This document shows, piece after piece, positions 49,101 through 60,803 of a DNA stretch of 64,000 bases. Both the position numbers and the translations under genes were made by a program. Each line of letters starts with the position of its first letter. The stretch's first letter is position 1. Location: contig VZSE01004866.1 in NCBI GenBank assembly GCA_013398275.1, forward strand, positions 2,188,783 to 2,252,782. Reading direction: 5' to 3'. Origin of the DNA: Promerops cafer. Taxonomy: Eukaryota > Chordata > Aves > Passeriformes > Nectariniidae. Under the pieces are notes generated by a model, which saw nothing but the letters and a program-made list of their open reading frames with translations, searched no databases and was not told where the DNA came from.

Positions 49101-49606
49101 GCAATTAGAGATTTCACACCAGAAACTGAAGCACGTAGAGGGAACTGGAGACAAGGATCATCTGAACAGAAACAAAGAGAAATATGCCATGCTGCAAGAA
49201 AAGACAAAAGAACTAGGATATAAGGTCTGTATAAATCCAGTGTTGTATAGATGTTGAAAGTTTAACTCAGTAGCAGAGGGGAAGTAGCTTACCCAGTGCT
49301 GATTTTTCATGCAAGCTGAATGATTTCCAGAAGGGGAGTTCAAGACACATCTGTTCTCCATGTTTAGTGCAGCATACACATAATTGTTTTTTATAGACCT
49401 AGTTCTGAAAGGCCTGAAATCTTCCTGCTCTCTGCTCTTTCTGCTGTTACAGACACTCATAGCAAAATCTGAATATATTATTATATTGATAATTTCTTGT
49501 CTTCCTGAAATTTGTTTTGTGTGTTTTGTTTTCCTGATAGGTAAAGAAGCACTTGCAAGACTTATCCAGCAGAATCTCTCAAGGTCTTCAACACAATGAA
49601 CTATAA
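39989..49606 (+). CDS. LRPAP1: LRPAP1, receptor-associated protein (RAP)
   Basis: RAP is an ER/early-Golgi chaperone. It binds LRP1, LRP2 and related LDL-receptor-family proteins, blocks premature ligand binding, and releases them in acidic Golgi. Eight coding exons: 39989-40168, 44388-44532, 44871-44995, 46349-46469, 47379-47537, 48070-48152, 49048-49224, 49541-49606. Phases are consistent throughout and the product is 351 residues (human 357). Residues 1-22 are a signal peptide. Domain 1 contains LNQVWEKAQR and LAELHSDLKIQEKDELSW; domain 2 KTSGKFSDEELDKLWREF; domain 3 LKHFEAKIEKHHHYQKQLEI. The last four residues are HNEL, the ER-retrieval signal. Lys283 and Lys297 correspond to human mature Lys256 and Lys270, the main receptor-binding lysines. 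Asn261 is in an NFT glycosylation sequon. Tyr317 replaces human His290. The start was chosen at the first ATG; a second ATG three codons on is possible. Confidence 0.97.
40169..44387. other. LRPAP1 intron 1
   Basis: 4.2 kb. After the CpG island the sequence is AT-rich. No repeat family, exon or RNA gene was recognised. Confidence 0.6.
44388..44532 (+). CDS. LRPAP1: LRPAP1 exon 2
   Basis: Follows TTCTTGTTAG. Encodes LHLSAVKLAELHSDLKIQEK through GLDEDGEKEAKLRRNLN. Ends after the first base of a Val codon, donor GTAAGG. Confidence 0.95.
44720..44778 (-). repeat. Possible tRNA-derived SINE fragment
   Basis: On the minus strand TGCAGCTCATGG resembles a polymerase III A box. It is followed about 35 bases later by GGTCCCGGGTTCAATGACC, which resembles a tRNA T-arm and B box. 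It lies in LRPAP1 intron 2 and does not fold as an intact tRNA. It could be chance. Confidence 0.3.
44871..44995 (+). CDS. LRPAP1: LRPAP1 exon 3
   Basis: Follows TCCCTTGCAG. Encodes IMTKYGMNGKKDSQ through LDDPRLEKLWSK, equivalent to the end of domain 1 and start of domain 2. Ends in phase 0, donor GTGAGT. Confidence 0.95.
46349..46469 (+). CDS. LRPAP1: LRPAP1 exon 4
   Basis: Follows GTTTCTTTTAG. Encodes AKTSGKFSDEELDKLWREF and HEYNILLETVSRTE. Ends in phase 1, donor GTACCT. Confidence 0.95.
47379..47537 (+). CDS. LRPAP1: LRPAP1 exon 5
   Basis: Follows TTCTTACACAG. Encodes IHKNLINPSEENLVKEE through KLRSINQGFERLRKVSHQGY. Ends in phase 1, donor GTATGA, which is weaker than the others. Confidence 0.94.
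48070..48152 (+). CDS. LRPAP1: LRPAP1 exon 6
   Basis: Follows TTTGTTTAG. Encodes FEEPRVIDLWDMAKSANFTE and the start of domain 3, including the NFT sequon. Ends in phase 0, donor GTAAGT. Confidence 0.95.
49048..49224 (+). CDS. LRPAP1: LRPAP1 exon 7
   Basis: Follows TTATCTTAG. Encodes the receptor-binding helices of domain 3, with EELKHFEAKIEKHHHYQKQL and QEKTKELGYK. Ends in phase 0, donor GTCTGT. Confidence 0.95.
49541..49606 (+). CDS. LRPAP1: LRPAP1 exon 8 with stop
   Basis: Follows TTTTCCTGATAG. Encodes VKKHLQDLSSRISQGLQ and the HNEL retrieval tetrapeptide, then TAA at 49604-49606. Confidence 0.96.
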   Translation, partial: VKKHLQDLSSRISQGLQHNEL

Positions 49607-49775
49607 AAATTTGTTCTGCTTAATGGGATCAGTCTATTAACACAAAGCAGTTAATGTGGTTTTTTGAACAGGGCCTACCAAGGAGTCCTTCTGAAATAGT
49701 AAGGATTGAATAGATGTGTTCTGTCAGAATTTTTTTTTGTCTACTTAATTACCAATTTTGTATTTGAACTATAAA

Positions 49776-49789
49776 ATTAAATGATTAAA
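49776..49789 (+). terminator. LRPAP1: Candidate LRPAP1 poly(A) signals
   Basis: Two ATTAAA hexamers at 49776-49781 and 49784-49789, about 170-180 bases after the stop. No AATAAA is closer. Confidence 0.5.
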
Positions 49790-49809
49790 TATTTAGGTCA
49801 CACATCTTG

Positions 49810-52800
49810 GATCATATAAATCTTATGTCTGAATCAAGTAGCAGCCTTTGAAATAATCAGTTTTGTCAAAAGGAAAAAATATGTGAACTCTCAAAGGATT
49901 CCTGCAAGTAAAAAAATACTAATCTTATAGTCAGGTAAGGTATTCTGATCAATGAAAGCAAACACTGAGGTACAGGAAGGTTCAACAGAGGCCAGAAAAG
50001 TCTTTATTTCAATGCTTGGCCTGTTACATTTCCTACGTAAAGTAACAAAAATATTTTCACTGACTTTGAGCAGTGGCTCAGAGCTGCACTGCTGTACTGT
50101 GAATCTTTCATGTGAGAGGGGGAGAAAGAGTAAGGAGGGAACAAGTACTGAGGTCAATTTGCACTGTTTAGTTATGGACTAACACGTGTGTGTACAATTA
50201 TCTCGTTCATGGTTGCTTTCGTTTTGCTACACTTGGTCATTAAAAAATCCAAACAAGATACTGGTGAGGCTTCTTTTTTCACCTTCCCATTCATATAGTG
50301 AGAAGTGACCAGACCTGTTTTTTGAGCATGTTGCTAATTCCTGTAATGTTCATTCGCTCCTTAGTTTTTAAGAGAGGAGGGGTAGTTTTGCACCACGAGG
50401 ATGTGTTTCTCTCTTCTGAATAGGCAGAAGGGTTTCTACAGTAGCTTATCTGAGCATATATTCCAGTGCAATCTCCAGTAAAGATTATTATCACTTCCCC
50501 TTTCAAGGCCAGATTTTTTGGTCAGAACTTTGGCAGACATCAGACACCTGGCTTGAAATTGTCTGTAATAACAATGCTGACCCTTTATTTCAAATGAAAG
50601 TTTCAAATGAAACTGTTCCAGGAACAAGGCCAGGACCACAGTCCAGTGTGGGTGAATCATTCCAGCTGCTTGGTTGAGGAGCTCTGTCCCTCTCAGATGG
50701 CAGTGCTGAGGTGTGCTGGATCAGGCAGCTGTCCTCCAGCCTTGCTCTCCCTGCCTGTTCCATGAGAAATACTGAAGAGACCCATTCAGTCAGAATAGGC
50801 CACATGTCCTGGGTCATCATGGTTTAAAAGTAACATGATTCTTTACTTAAAAACTGTATCTTCATGTGCAGATGATCTGAACCAAAACTGTGCTGGCAGT
50901 CTTTGAGATTTGCTTTGAAGCTAGAATATTTTTTCTTTTTTTACTTTTTTAATTTAATGTAAGCTAAGAGTTATTTATATTCCAGAGAATTGTTGTCCAT
51001 CACAATAACAGGCCACCGCAAATACTAGCAGTCTCCTTAGAGATGGTCCTGTTCATATAGTTTATGGTATACCTTTGGTTGGCAAGCTAAAAAAAGTAAA
51101 TCCAAAAATAGCTACAAGCTATTTATGAGAAAATTGCTTTGGTTTTTTTCCAAATGCTACACACTATTTCTTCCCCAGTCTGTGGCTTTATGGGCTGTTC
51201 AGCTTCTGTATCAGAGCAGTGGCTGTATTATCTTAGGCTTTTGTCTTCATCAGTTCCCTGTGAATGCAGAACAGAAGTGTATTCTATATCATGTTAGAAA
51301 GCAAAGACTTCACTGTGTCCTTCAGTTTCCCCTTTGGCAGGGTGAGAAGTAAATCTGTGAGCTGCAGGTCAGCTTGGTGGCTGTAGCCTGCGTGTGGAGG
51401 GTCCCACAGTACTGGCCCCTGGGTGAAGAATTTGGACACATGCAGTAAATGCATCAGCAGAGGAGAGGAGCTGCACAAAGCACTGAGCCACTGCTGCTGA
51501 GCAGTCCTGGCTGGGTTGTAGGGAATGGAGCAGCTTTCACAGAGCACGTCCAGATCCTGCTGCTGAGGGAGATGTGCTGCCCATGGGAAAGCAGCATATC
51601 TCAGCCTGCACTGAAGGCAGGCACAGCAGCTGTGTGCTCCACAAGCAGGGCACAGCACAAAGCTGGGTTTCATCTTCAGTGTCTACCTGAAGTAGAATAT
51701 GCTTCTCCAAGAATTTCTGAAGTCTGGAACAGCAGAAGGTGCTGGATTCATGGAATGAATAACCAGGGTCTGATCAGTTACTGAACAAGTGCAGAGGTGC
51801 TTCAGCAGAGGCTTTAAAGAGGCAATGGCTGAACCAGGCAGTGGCTGTGCTGTGTCTATACCTACCACACCATGACAGTAATTGGGCTCAAAGGCCAGGT
51901 GGGCTCAAGCAGAGAGAATGCTGGGCAAGTGCTGCAAAGTACAAGAGGCTGACGAAATACTTACATGTCATAGTAATTTAAAACTGGGAACAAGTCACAG
52001 CTCATCAGAGGCAAAGGTTGGAGAGTGGGGTCAGCACAGCCAGCTCACTTCAGTTACTGAACAGAGCTGTTAATGAGTCATCGGGGCCAAAGGCTGGGCA
52101 CACAAATGTAGAGAACAAAATAAAAAAGGTGTTGCTGCCCTTGCACCCAACTTCCCCCTGAAACAGTCTGTGGCTGAGTTAGAGTACAACAGCATAAGGG
52201 AAAACATGAGCAATAGTCTCTGTTCCTGTCAAGGCTCCTCAGGGCTTTCCCTGCTTTTGAAGGTTGGGGACAGGCTAGGGAGGTGTAAAGTCTGATTCCA
52301 CTCTAGTTTCTATGGTCTGCACCTCACACATCAATGTATGTACGATTCAGTTCACTGTTGCAGTTTTAATCCTCCAAAGACTGTTCATATGGTCAAAATA
52401 ACAAGAGTGAGTAGCATTTGAGATATTAAAGATTAAAACATAGCTTGAGTCACCACTCCTGTGTTTTTGTAAGTAGCAACAAAAATTCAAAGCCAAGAAA
52501 AAAGATATAAATGAGATATACCTACAGTGCTGTACCCTTTAAGTGGTGAATAATGGAGTTCATAGGTTGCGTGGAAGAGGCATCTGAAAAAGAAAGAGCT
52601 AACACTTTCATACAGTGGTTGAATTTTCTCTTCCTTAATAGGTGTTCTGTAATGTTTTGTAATTTTTCAAATTAACAAGTTTTTAAGCCACTCTGAGAAA
52701 CAATTTGAAATACAAAAACAGGAGGAAAAAAGGAGAAAAGAACTGCATTTCATAGGAAAAAAAATCAGAACATTTCGTATTTATAGTCAGTCAAATTCTG

Positions 52801-55800
52801 CCCTGAAAAGAACTTCAATTTAAGTAAACATGTCAGTGACTTCATGTAGGACAGATTTTATTTGTTAAAAAGGGGGGTGGAAAAGTGAGGGAAATAAATA
52901 CATAAGGCATTAAATGCAACAAAAATAACCAAGTCTTTCTTAAAAAAAGCACATCCTACATGTTGGTACAGCAGCTAAGATGGCATCATTCTACCAAGAC
53001 AGATAAGGAACAGCACTGTTCCCCTCCCATGGGATCCTGATGAATGCCAGATCTGGCAATAGCAGGAGTATTTAAATTCACCAAGTAGAGATCATTTACA
53101 TTTTGTCAGGTGAAGTGCCATTTGCCTTTTCAGGTCCTGTTTCTGCAGGTAGGGATGCCTGTGCTCAGGAGGTGGTGGGAGCAGGATCCCTGGCTGGGCT
53201 CTCCTGCTTGCCGTGTGTCCAGCTCCCCCTGTGGGTTCTCTCAAGCCAGGGTTAATGCACATTAAGGTAAAAAGCAAGACACGGAGAAACTGCCTTAGTT
53301 TCCAGAAGGTGCTGCTTCAACAGCTGATCTTGGCTGAGCATTTACCAGTAAGTAGTACACAGGAAGTTCTAAAATATATTTTAAATATATTTTTTCATTC
53401 CATAGCACTTAATGAGAATAGAATAAATAAAGTAATTCAATTCAATAAATAGAATAGATGGTTGCTTTCAATACAAACAGACCTACCTTTGTAACTGAGA
53501 GCTGGGTCCTGCATTTTCTGTATGCATTATGTTCTCTAACAAAGTGCTTCTAAATACCAGAACCAACATTTCCAAATACATCATACAATTAACATGTATT
53601 TCAGTCTATTCACCTAGCGCCTATTGAGAAGCAGAAAAAATAGACTGCATGGATTTCTTTACTAGTGGACTAAAATAAAAAATAAACTACATGGATTTTT
53701 CTTTTACTCTACAGGCATAAAATGGAAGCATTCATAAAATCTGTCCAGTAGAGCCAAAATAAATTCATAAGCTTTCCTCCACAGTAAATATTTCAAGTTG
53801 AGCCGTATTTGGTACAGCAACAATTGCAACCCAAGTGCTTTTACCAATAGCCTTTAAAGCACTTTCATATCCAAATGTTCAAGTATATTATCCCACCACT
53901 CAACAAAAGAGCACTCTCCTAAATCAGAAACAGTACACAGATACTAATGCTTAAATATATGAACTTTGTTCCTTCACTGATGCATTAATTTATCACAAAA
54001 GCTGTCCATTTTAGTAAAACTAACAATTTCAGTCTCAAAGGTTGCCTCTCAATAACTGGTCTACTGTAACTTAAACCTGCCAATTTCTATAGGCAAATTG
54101 AGCATTGAATCACTTTGAAATAAGCCTCCTACTAAAATAAAATTCTGTTTAATGTTCTACAGTTGTAATTTTCCAGGCACTTTAAAGAAAGAAGGGAGCT
54201 ACACTATTTTAAGAGTAAACATACTGAGAACTGGAAACTCGCTTATGAAAAGCAATAATTTACAATGCCTGGCACTGGATCCTTTAGTCCAACCTCAAAA
54301 TTCGGATTTCAGTTTCTAATTCAAGAAGACGTCTGAACCAAAACCATTAACTAAATGGTCCTTCCGGGGGGGAAGAGTCCATTTTCCAACCATTTCAGAA
54401 CCAAGTTCTGGGTCTCACATTTACGTCTGGGATGGCTATGTCTTAAACGATGTTTGCATTAGCCTCAGTTTGCTGGTGTCACTAAACCCTTGCGACCAAT
54501 CTCTTGTTTCAGGCCTTGCACAAACTGACCCCCATTCTTTGCAGAACTGCAAAACAAAGTTTTTATTCATGATTATTAATTCAGGATGAGAACACAATTT
54601 TCCTGAGATGTTCTTAGGAATTGTTTTCCTTCTCATTTTCATGCCATATGTACAAACATCTGTACTAGAACTTTTGAAAGAACGAAGCAGCCAATGTAAC
54701 CAAATAAGACAGAATTCCAAATCAAAGTGCTGCCACAGTATGTGTCTGGGATTACAGAAGGAACAGGAGTGACACTGTTTACCCAACAAGCATACCATGA
54801 GAAAAACATAAATTTTCATCAGCTCCTTCCAACCTAGGAACAGAGCAACCCACCCTGTTCAGCTTTGACCACTTACAGCAGACAGAGCAGGGTGCAGTGA
54901 GTTTGGCATCTTCACATGGGCAGTGTTGCTGCTTGGCCACCAGGTTTTCTGTTATCCTGTTGTTCTCTCTCTTCCTGCAGTGCTCAGGGCAAGCTCCATG
55001 CTGATGGACAGAGGGACAGGGCTCCCATCACAGTCCATGCTGCAGATGTGGCCAGCTGCAGGCTGTAACTTGCACCTCGACAATTCCCAGACAGAGCAAC
55101 AGCAATGAGAGGCTCTAAGCTTGTTAAATGCTGCCACTGTAAAGGAGGGCTTGGCCAGAGGTGGACATGCTGAGGAGCATTTGCTGTCTGCAGAGCTCCA
55201 GAGCAGCACACCCGGGGCTGTCACTGCAGTCTGCAGGAACGGCGTTCCCACAGCCATCGCTTATGGTCACTTACGGTCACTGCTGTCACCGCAGAAAGCA
55301 CAGAGACAGCAAATCCAAGATCAGGTCCTGGGCTTTCAGCAGACCTGACCCAGCTCTACCAAATGCCCCAGCCACTGTAAATGACACCAGTGCAGCTGAA
55401 CACAGAATTAGGGGCAGCCTCCTCTCAGGTTACTGTGCTCTCTGTTTCACAGCAATTTATGCTCTTCACACACACACATCTTCTGCCAGTGCTGGCAAAG
55501 GACAGCTGCTGCTTTCTGGTTCTCTGCTGACACCTACCTACTTCATCAAATTCCCAGAAGATACTTTCCTGCACTTCCCAATTTGTGTCCAGTACTGCTG
55601 GCTGTTGGCAGTAAAAGGACAAAGTGTTAGAGCAGCCAAAGGCAGGCCATGGGATATGTCCTCCAAATGTGGCAGAGATGTGGGAAGATGAATCTGAGGG
55701 ATTCATTACATAATAAAACTCCAGTATCCAAAGACCAGGTTCCTTTCTGAACATCTAATCAGCTCTATTTTCTGTATATGGACTATCCATAAATTGCCAG

Positions 55801-55920
55801 CTCAGCCCACAGATGAGTAAAATTTAACTTCTACAATAGCAGATACTCGGGCTTTTTATTTATTTATTTTTCTTTTTAAGGATTTCACAACCATATAATG
55901 TAGAGAAAAATTACTGTCAT
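49810..55920. other. Intergenic DNA between LRPAP1 and DOK7 ends
   Basis: No coding exon recognised. The region is expected to be the gap between two convergent genes and may hold alternative 3' UTR. A perfect 12-base direct repeat TTTCAAATGAAA occurs twice at 50588-50612. Confidence 0.5.
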
Positions 55921-55923
55921 GCT

Positions 55924-55985
55924 AAATCTTTCTGATCCCACCCCCCCCCCCCNNNNAAATCTTTCTGACCCCCCCCCCCCCCCCC
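55924..55985. repeat. Poly-C run with assembly gap
   Basis: C12 at 55941-55952, four N at 55953-55956, then C17 at 55969-55985. The 12-base flank AAATCTTTCTGA occurs before both C runs (55924-55935 and 55957-55968). This is most easily read as two overlapping contig ends that were not merged. Confidence 0.9.
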
Positions 55986-56379
55986 ACTGCATATTCCTCA
56001 AATAAGTTGACACGTATTATTTCAGTAAAATGGTGATGTTACATACGCCTCTGTGTACACAGTGGGATAATAAATTTGAATTATTTCTAGATGCTCTGAT
56101 GCAGGCAAACCTTTGAAAGTATATAAGTTTTAAAGTTCACTCAACCTCAAGTTTTTACTAAATTCAAAGTTCACATGTCAGCTGCACTTTCCTAAACCTG
56201 CTCACTGTCTTACAAAGCTACTCCTTATATCAGAATCCAGGCCAAGATTACATGTATTTTCCTGTCACTTATATTCCAGCCTTTCAGAGAAAATTGATAG
56301 CTGATTTAGCAATAACCAACTGATATTACTCAGAGTAAGGCTACTCTGAAGCCTGTCATGAATGGGATGGGATNGGAGC

Positions 56380-56920
56380 AGTATCAACCAACTAAGCCCC
56401 TTGCCTGACCAATTCAGGGTTGACCAAAAGTTAAAGCCTATTATTAAGGGTATTTTCCAAATGCCTCTGAAGGACTGACAGGCCTAGGACAAGAATCACC
56501 CCTCTGGGAAGCCTATTCCAGTGTTTGACCAGCCTCTTGGTAAAGAAATGCTTCCCAAAGTCCAATCTAAACTTTCTGTGGTGCAGTTGTGAACCATTCC
56601 TGCACATCCTATCTCTGGATACCAGCAAGAAGAGCTCAGCACATTCTTCTCTGCTTCCACTTAGGAAGCTGCAGGGAGCAATGAGGTCACCCCTCAGCCT
56701 CTTGTGCTCCAAATAACACAAACCCAGGGCCCTCAGCCTCCCCTAACAGCACTTCCAGCCCTTTCACCAGATTTGTTGTTCTCTGGACACATTCAGGGAC
56801 CTGCCCTTGCTTCTTAAATTGTGGGGCCAAGCACTGCACACAGCACTCGAGATAAGGCTGTACCAAAGCTGAACACACATTCACCTCTTTTGCCCAGCTG
56901 TTTGTGCTGTGTTTGCTGCA
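56380..56920 (-). mobile_element. CR1 LINE 3' fragment, about 0.5 kb
   Basis: The plus strand is the reverse complement of CR1 3' sequence: CCTCTGGGAAGCCTATTCCA, TTGGTAAAGAAATGCTTCCC, AATGAGGTCACCCCTCAGCC, GGGGCCAAGCACTGCACACA, and TGTACCAAAGCTGAACACAC. It is the longest CR1 piece in the window. It carries frameshifts and makes no protein. Confidence 0.88.
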
Positions 56921-59900
56921 GACCTGCTTCTTATAAAAATTCCTTTGAATTACTTTTAACTCTCCCAGCCTTACTTTGCTTTGCTTGTTCTAATTGCTGT
57001 ATGAGATTAAATTAACACTTCCTTTCAACTTAGATTGTAGAACATTGTTTGTATGACTGGTCAAATGAGAGTTGAGGTTCTTCCCAAAAAAACAGGTGAC
57101 ATAAAAACATACAGCACTGTCATCTTAAAAAAAAAACAAACATAATTTTAACAGTAACTCATAAAATACTGTGTCTTCCTCCTGTGGTTATTTTAGCAAG
57201 TGTCTTATTCCAAACAAACTAGAAGAGAAACTTATCAATGGCTGCATGTTTCAGCATCTCACAAAAAATGTAATCACTCATAATTCAAATTCAAATATAG
57301 TTTTCCAAGCTACGCTAATTAAAACTGTTTTGTTTACAGCAGAGGAAAAAATGAGGATTTTTCCAAGCCATTTGCTAAAAACAACCCTCAGGGCAGATTT
57401 TTCACAAACATTTACATGCCTGAAGACACCTACTGGCATTTTCCACAATTAGGTGCTATTAAAACCCAGACAACTATTTGCATTGTTGGGAAATGAAATC
57501 CCCCCAAACTCCAGCCCTCCATCCTGAAGCACATTACCTTGGAGAAATTCCATCACCCAAATATTTGAATATAAAACTGTTCCATAGCAGCTTACGAGCA
57601 GTGCCATAAGCCCCACTGAAGCAGCAGTTACATCTGGCAGTAGGTCTACCAGGAAGAAAGAGGGACACACACAGCACACCAATGCTTATGCCCAAACACT
57701 GCACTTGATGACAGCATTTTCTTATCACCAAGAGCACTTCTGCCACATTAAAGTCCTTCAAGAACACCTGACAGAAGTATCAGCCACATCACATTGTTTC
57801 ATTCTTCTGGTAATTAATACTTTGTGCTCCTGGTAAAAACAGGAGGAGATCTGACTCTGATAGAATGCTAAATTAAAAATGAGCAAATCCTTCTTTTTAT
57901 GGTCAGAAGTTACAAGATGCATGTATTTCCCAAAGTTTGGGACTTTTTTTTTTCTTTTGCTAAGAGCTCTGAATCTGGGGCCATGCCATAGAAATCACAA
58001 ACTGTATTTTAGATCACATGTTTTGTTTTAGATGCACATGTTTTTATGCAAGGTGTGTGAACAAGCACAAGCCTGCTAATAAGACTATGGTTTGATTTCC
58101 ATTGCCCCCAGTTCTCTAGTGGAAGTTGAGGGCACATGATTTTATTTATTTAAGAAAAAAGGTTTCCATTTCTGTGAGCTCCTGTTGTTTAATGAGAAAG
58201 CTCTAGTTTCTTCAACAGAAATGTCAAGCCTGTAACTTGACAGGGACCTACGACCTGCAAGGTACTACCAAAACAACAACCAACCAGTTTTTATAGATGC
58301 AACAGTATGGTTTGGCCTCCTGCTTCAGCTCCTAATATAACTAAGTGCATGAGAATTTAAAGTGAATTTAAAAACTAAGTGAAAGTCATCTGTTCTATTT
58401 GTCCTATTCAAGTGAAGTAAAAATAGTTTAAAAGAAACAGGGATTACTATGACATACACAAACACATGTGCACAGAAAACCATGTGCATGCACAGATTAA
58501 CAGCCCTGCTCAACCTGAAAAATACATTTTTTTAAACTGTGATTCCTCTGTGAGGCCAGCAGCAATCTGATGATCTTTACTATTGTGTCAAATCCTTACC
58601 CATGCTACAAGTTCCAGATTTAATGCAATTAACATTCAGAAAGGCAGCCTTTGTAAAGACCTTGGGTAATATATTTTCCTGGTAAATAGATGTTTGCAAT
58701 ATAAAACTCTTGTAGTTTCATTATATATTGTCATGGAAAACACTGTGTTTCAATGCATCAGTCAGGCTATGCTCATCCTAAATATTATAGTCCCATAACA
58801 AGAGATTTAACCTTGCAAGTCCTCCAGTGGAGGATCCTTGACTGAAGAAGTCAGATAAACCTGGCCCCTGGAATCCCAGGCCATTCCAGTTGTACTGAAA
58901 TTTAAAAAGCAGATCACCACTGTCCACTTGTCAAAGAAAAATCTTCTAAACTTAGAATCTTGTAAGAAATATCTCTTTTGCCTTCAGAAATATGCTAGGT
59001 GGATCAACAGAAAAATACATCTGAACACAGACAGATAAGAATGGCAATTGTCAACTCTCAAACACTTTTTTTTTATTTGAGAGATTTCTGATATTTTACA
59101 TTATTCTTGAGGCTACATTAAATTTGTACGCTAAATTCTGCCTCAAAACCAAAACCCCACTTCTCATTTTAAGTCACTTAATGAAACCCTCACTGGCAAC
59201 AAACTTCCACCCACCAATATAAATTATAATCATATCTATAAAACAGAATTTGGCTGTGATGTTGGATCTTAAGAGGACACAAACAAAAAATCATAATACC
59301 CAAGATGTCACTCCAGGCAACTTCCGGGAGCCAAAGCTGACATGTTATCAGAAAAAAATTTTCTTTCCTTCTTAAGTACATTTCTTTGTTAGTCTAGTGT
59401 CACTGCCATACATTTTATATAACATTTTATTTAAATAACATTTTATATAAGGACAAATAAAAAGAATTACATAGACAAAATGGGAAATTAAGTTTTGAAT
59501 CATGAAATCTCACTGTACAAAAGCAAGATATGGCAGACTCATTGGTAAACCTATTTTACAAGATAACATCTTGTTGTGCCTCAAGGCTGTAGCATCTCTG
59601 GAGATATCCTCTTACACAGAACTGGTTTTATGCTACTCAGGGACAGCAGAGAATTATTCAATAAAGTTTTAGATTTAAGGTGGATGCTGGTTTTACATTA
59701 GGAATAGTTTTTATGACATAAAAGACTCAATTTTGAAAAGCAAATGTTTCTTTTGAATACCTTGGTTTTAAAATTTGTGAGAAAACTGAGATCTGATTTT
59801 CAAAGTGATACATATGTTCAGCTCCAGAAACATTGCTAAAAATTACAGGTACCCAGCAACTACAAAATCAAACTCATGGTTTGACCTAGGCTTTTTAAGA

Positions 59901-60350
59901 ACAGAAACACTCGAATGCCCCTTCACATCACTGTGGTTTATAAACAGAATTAAATAACTTGTTTGTGTGCTCTTGTGTGTTTGCATACACGTGTGCATCC
60001 CTGACACTACAGCTTTCACATCTGAGCAACTTTAGCCAAAGCTGCAGGACTTGGTGAGGTATAAAACTGAATTATCCATAGGTATAGTTGAGCATGTCCA
60101 TAAATAAGCACATAAATTGAACAAAACTGTACCTGCAAAAAGAGCAGGCAGTGAATTTTCTTGCTTTTGTATGAGTCCATTAATATATTAATAGAGGTTT
60201 TACATATTTTATACACTCAGATATATACATATATTTTATCAGTAATGTGTGCTCACATACAGACATATGCAATCATATGTGTACACTTACCACACACACA
60301 CTCACATTCCCTTATCTACACACATTCAAGTTCTCTATTTTCAAAGAAAA
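56921..60350. other. Intergenic AT-rich DNA
   Basis: No coding exon recognised. It contains short CA-rich and ATTTTAT-rich stretches near 60290 and 59410. The right end may include 3' UTR of the minus-strand docking-protein gene; a minus-strand ATTAAA lies at 60359-60364. Confidence 0.5.
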
Positions 60351-60666
60351 TGCCACCATTTAATAAACACTGAAATTGGTTCCAGGTTCTCCATGATTTT
60401 AGAATTATAGAAAAAGGTAACTTACATCTGTCATTGCATATGACAAAAAAATCTGGACTTTCCAACCAAATTAAAGGAAAGACCAAACACACCCCCTCAT
60501 GCCACCAGCTTTCCAATTAGGAATCGAGATATCGGAATGAATCTGGTATAACTGCAAGAAGCAATGGCAGCACTTTGTGTGAGTGTTTCTTTACAATAAA
60601 TGTGCATCTCTTGGAAGATTAATTGGTATGAATCTGCGGTGAGCACAAAGTTCTTTCCTAGACAGG

Positions 60667-60803
60667 TCACTGCTGAGCTCCTTTCTTCTTCTGCTCCAGC
60701 TCCTGCAGGCGTTCCTCGCGGCACTGCGCGTGCTGCGTCCCCACCTTGTGCGCTGTCTCGGTGGCTGCAATGTCAATCTGGGCGTATCCGGACGACCCGC
60801 TCC
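60667..60803 (-). CDS. DOK7: Docking protein terminal coding exon
   Basis: Read on the minus strand it follows TTTGGTGTTCCAG and encodes 44 whole codons from SGSSGYAQIDIAATETAHKV to the stop at 60669-60667. It is GC-richer than its surroundings, with several CpGs. The C-terminal part has heptad-like Leu/Glu/Lys spacing. Confidence 0.75.

Noticed and set aside
55161..55691. 176-codon plus-strand open frame
   Set aside because: No recognisable domain, surrounded by intergenic DNA, and overlapped by open frames on both strands.
56431..56884. Minus-strand open frames resembling one another and those at 62275-62540
   Set aside because: They are translations of CR1 3' untranslated sequence, not genes.
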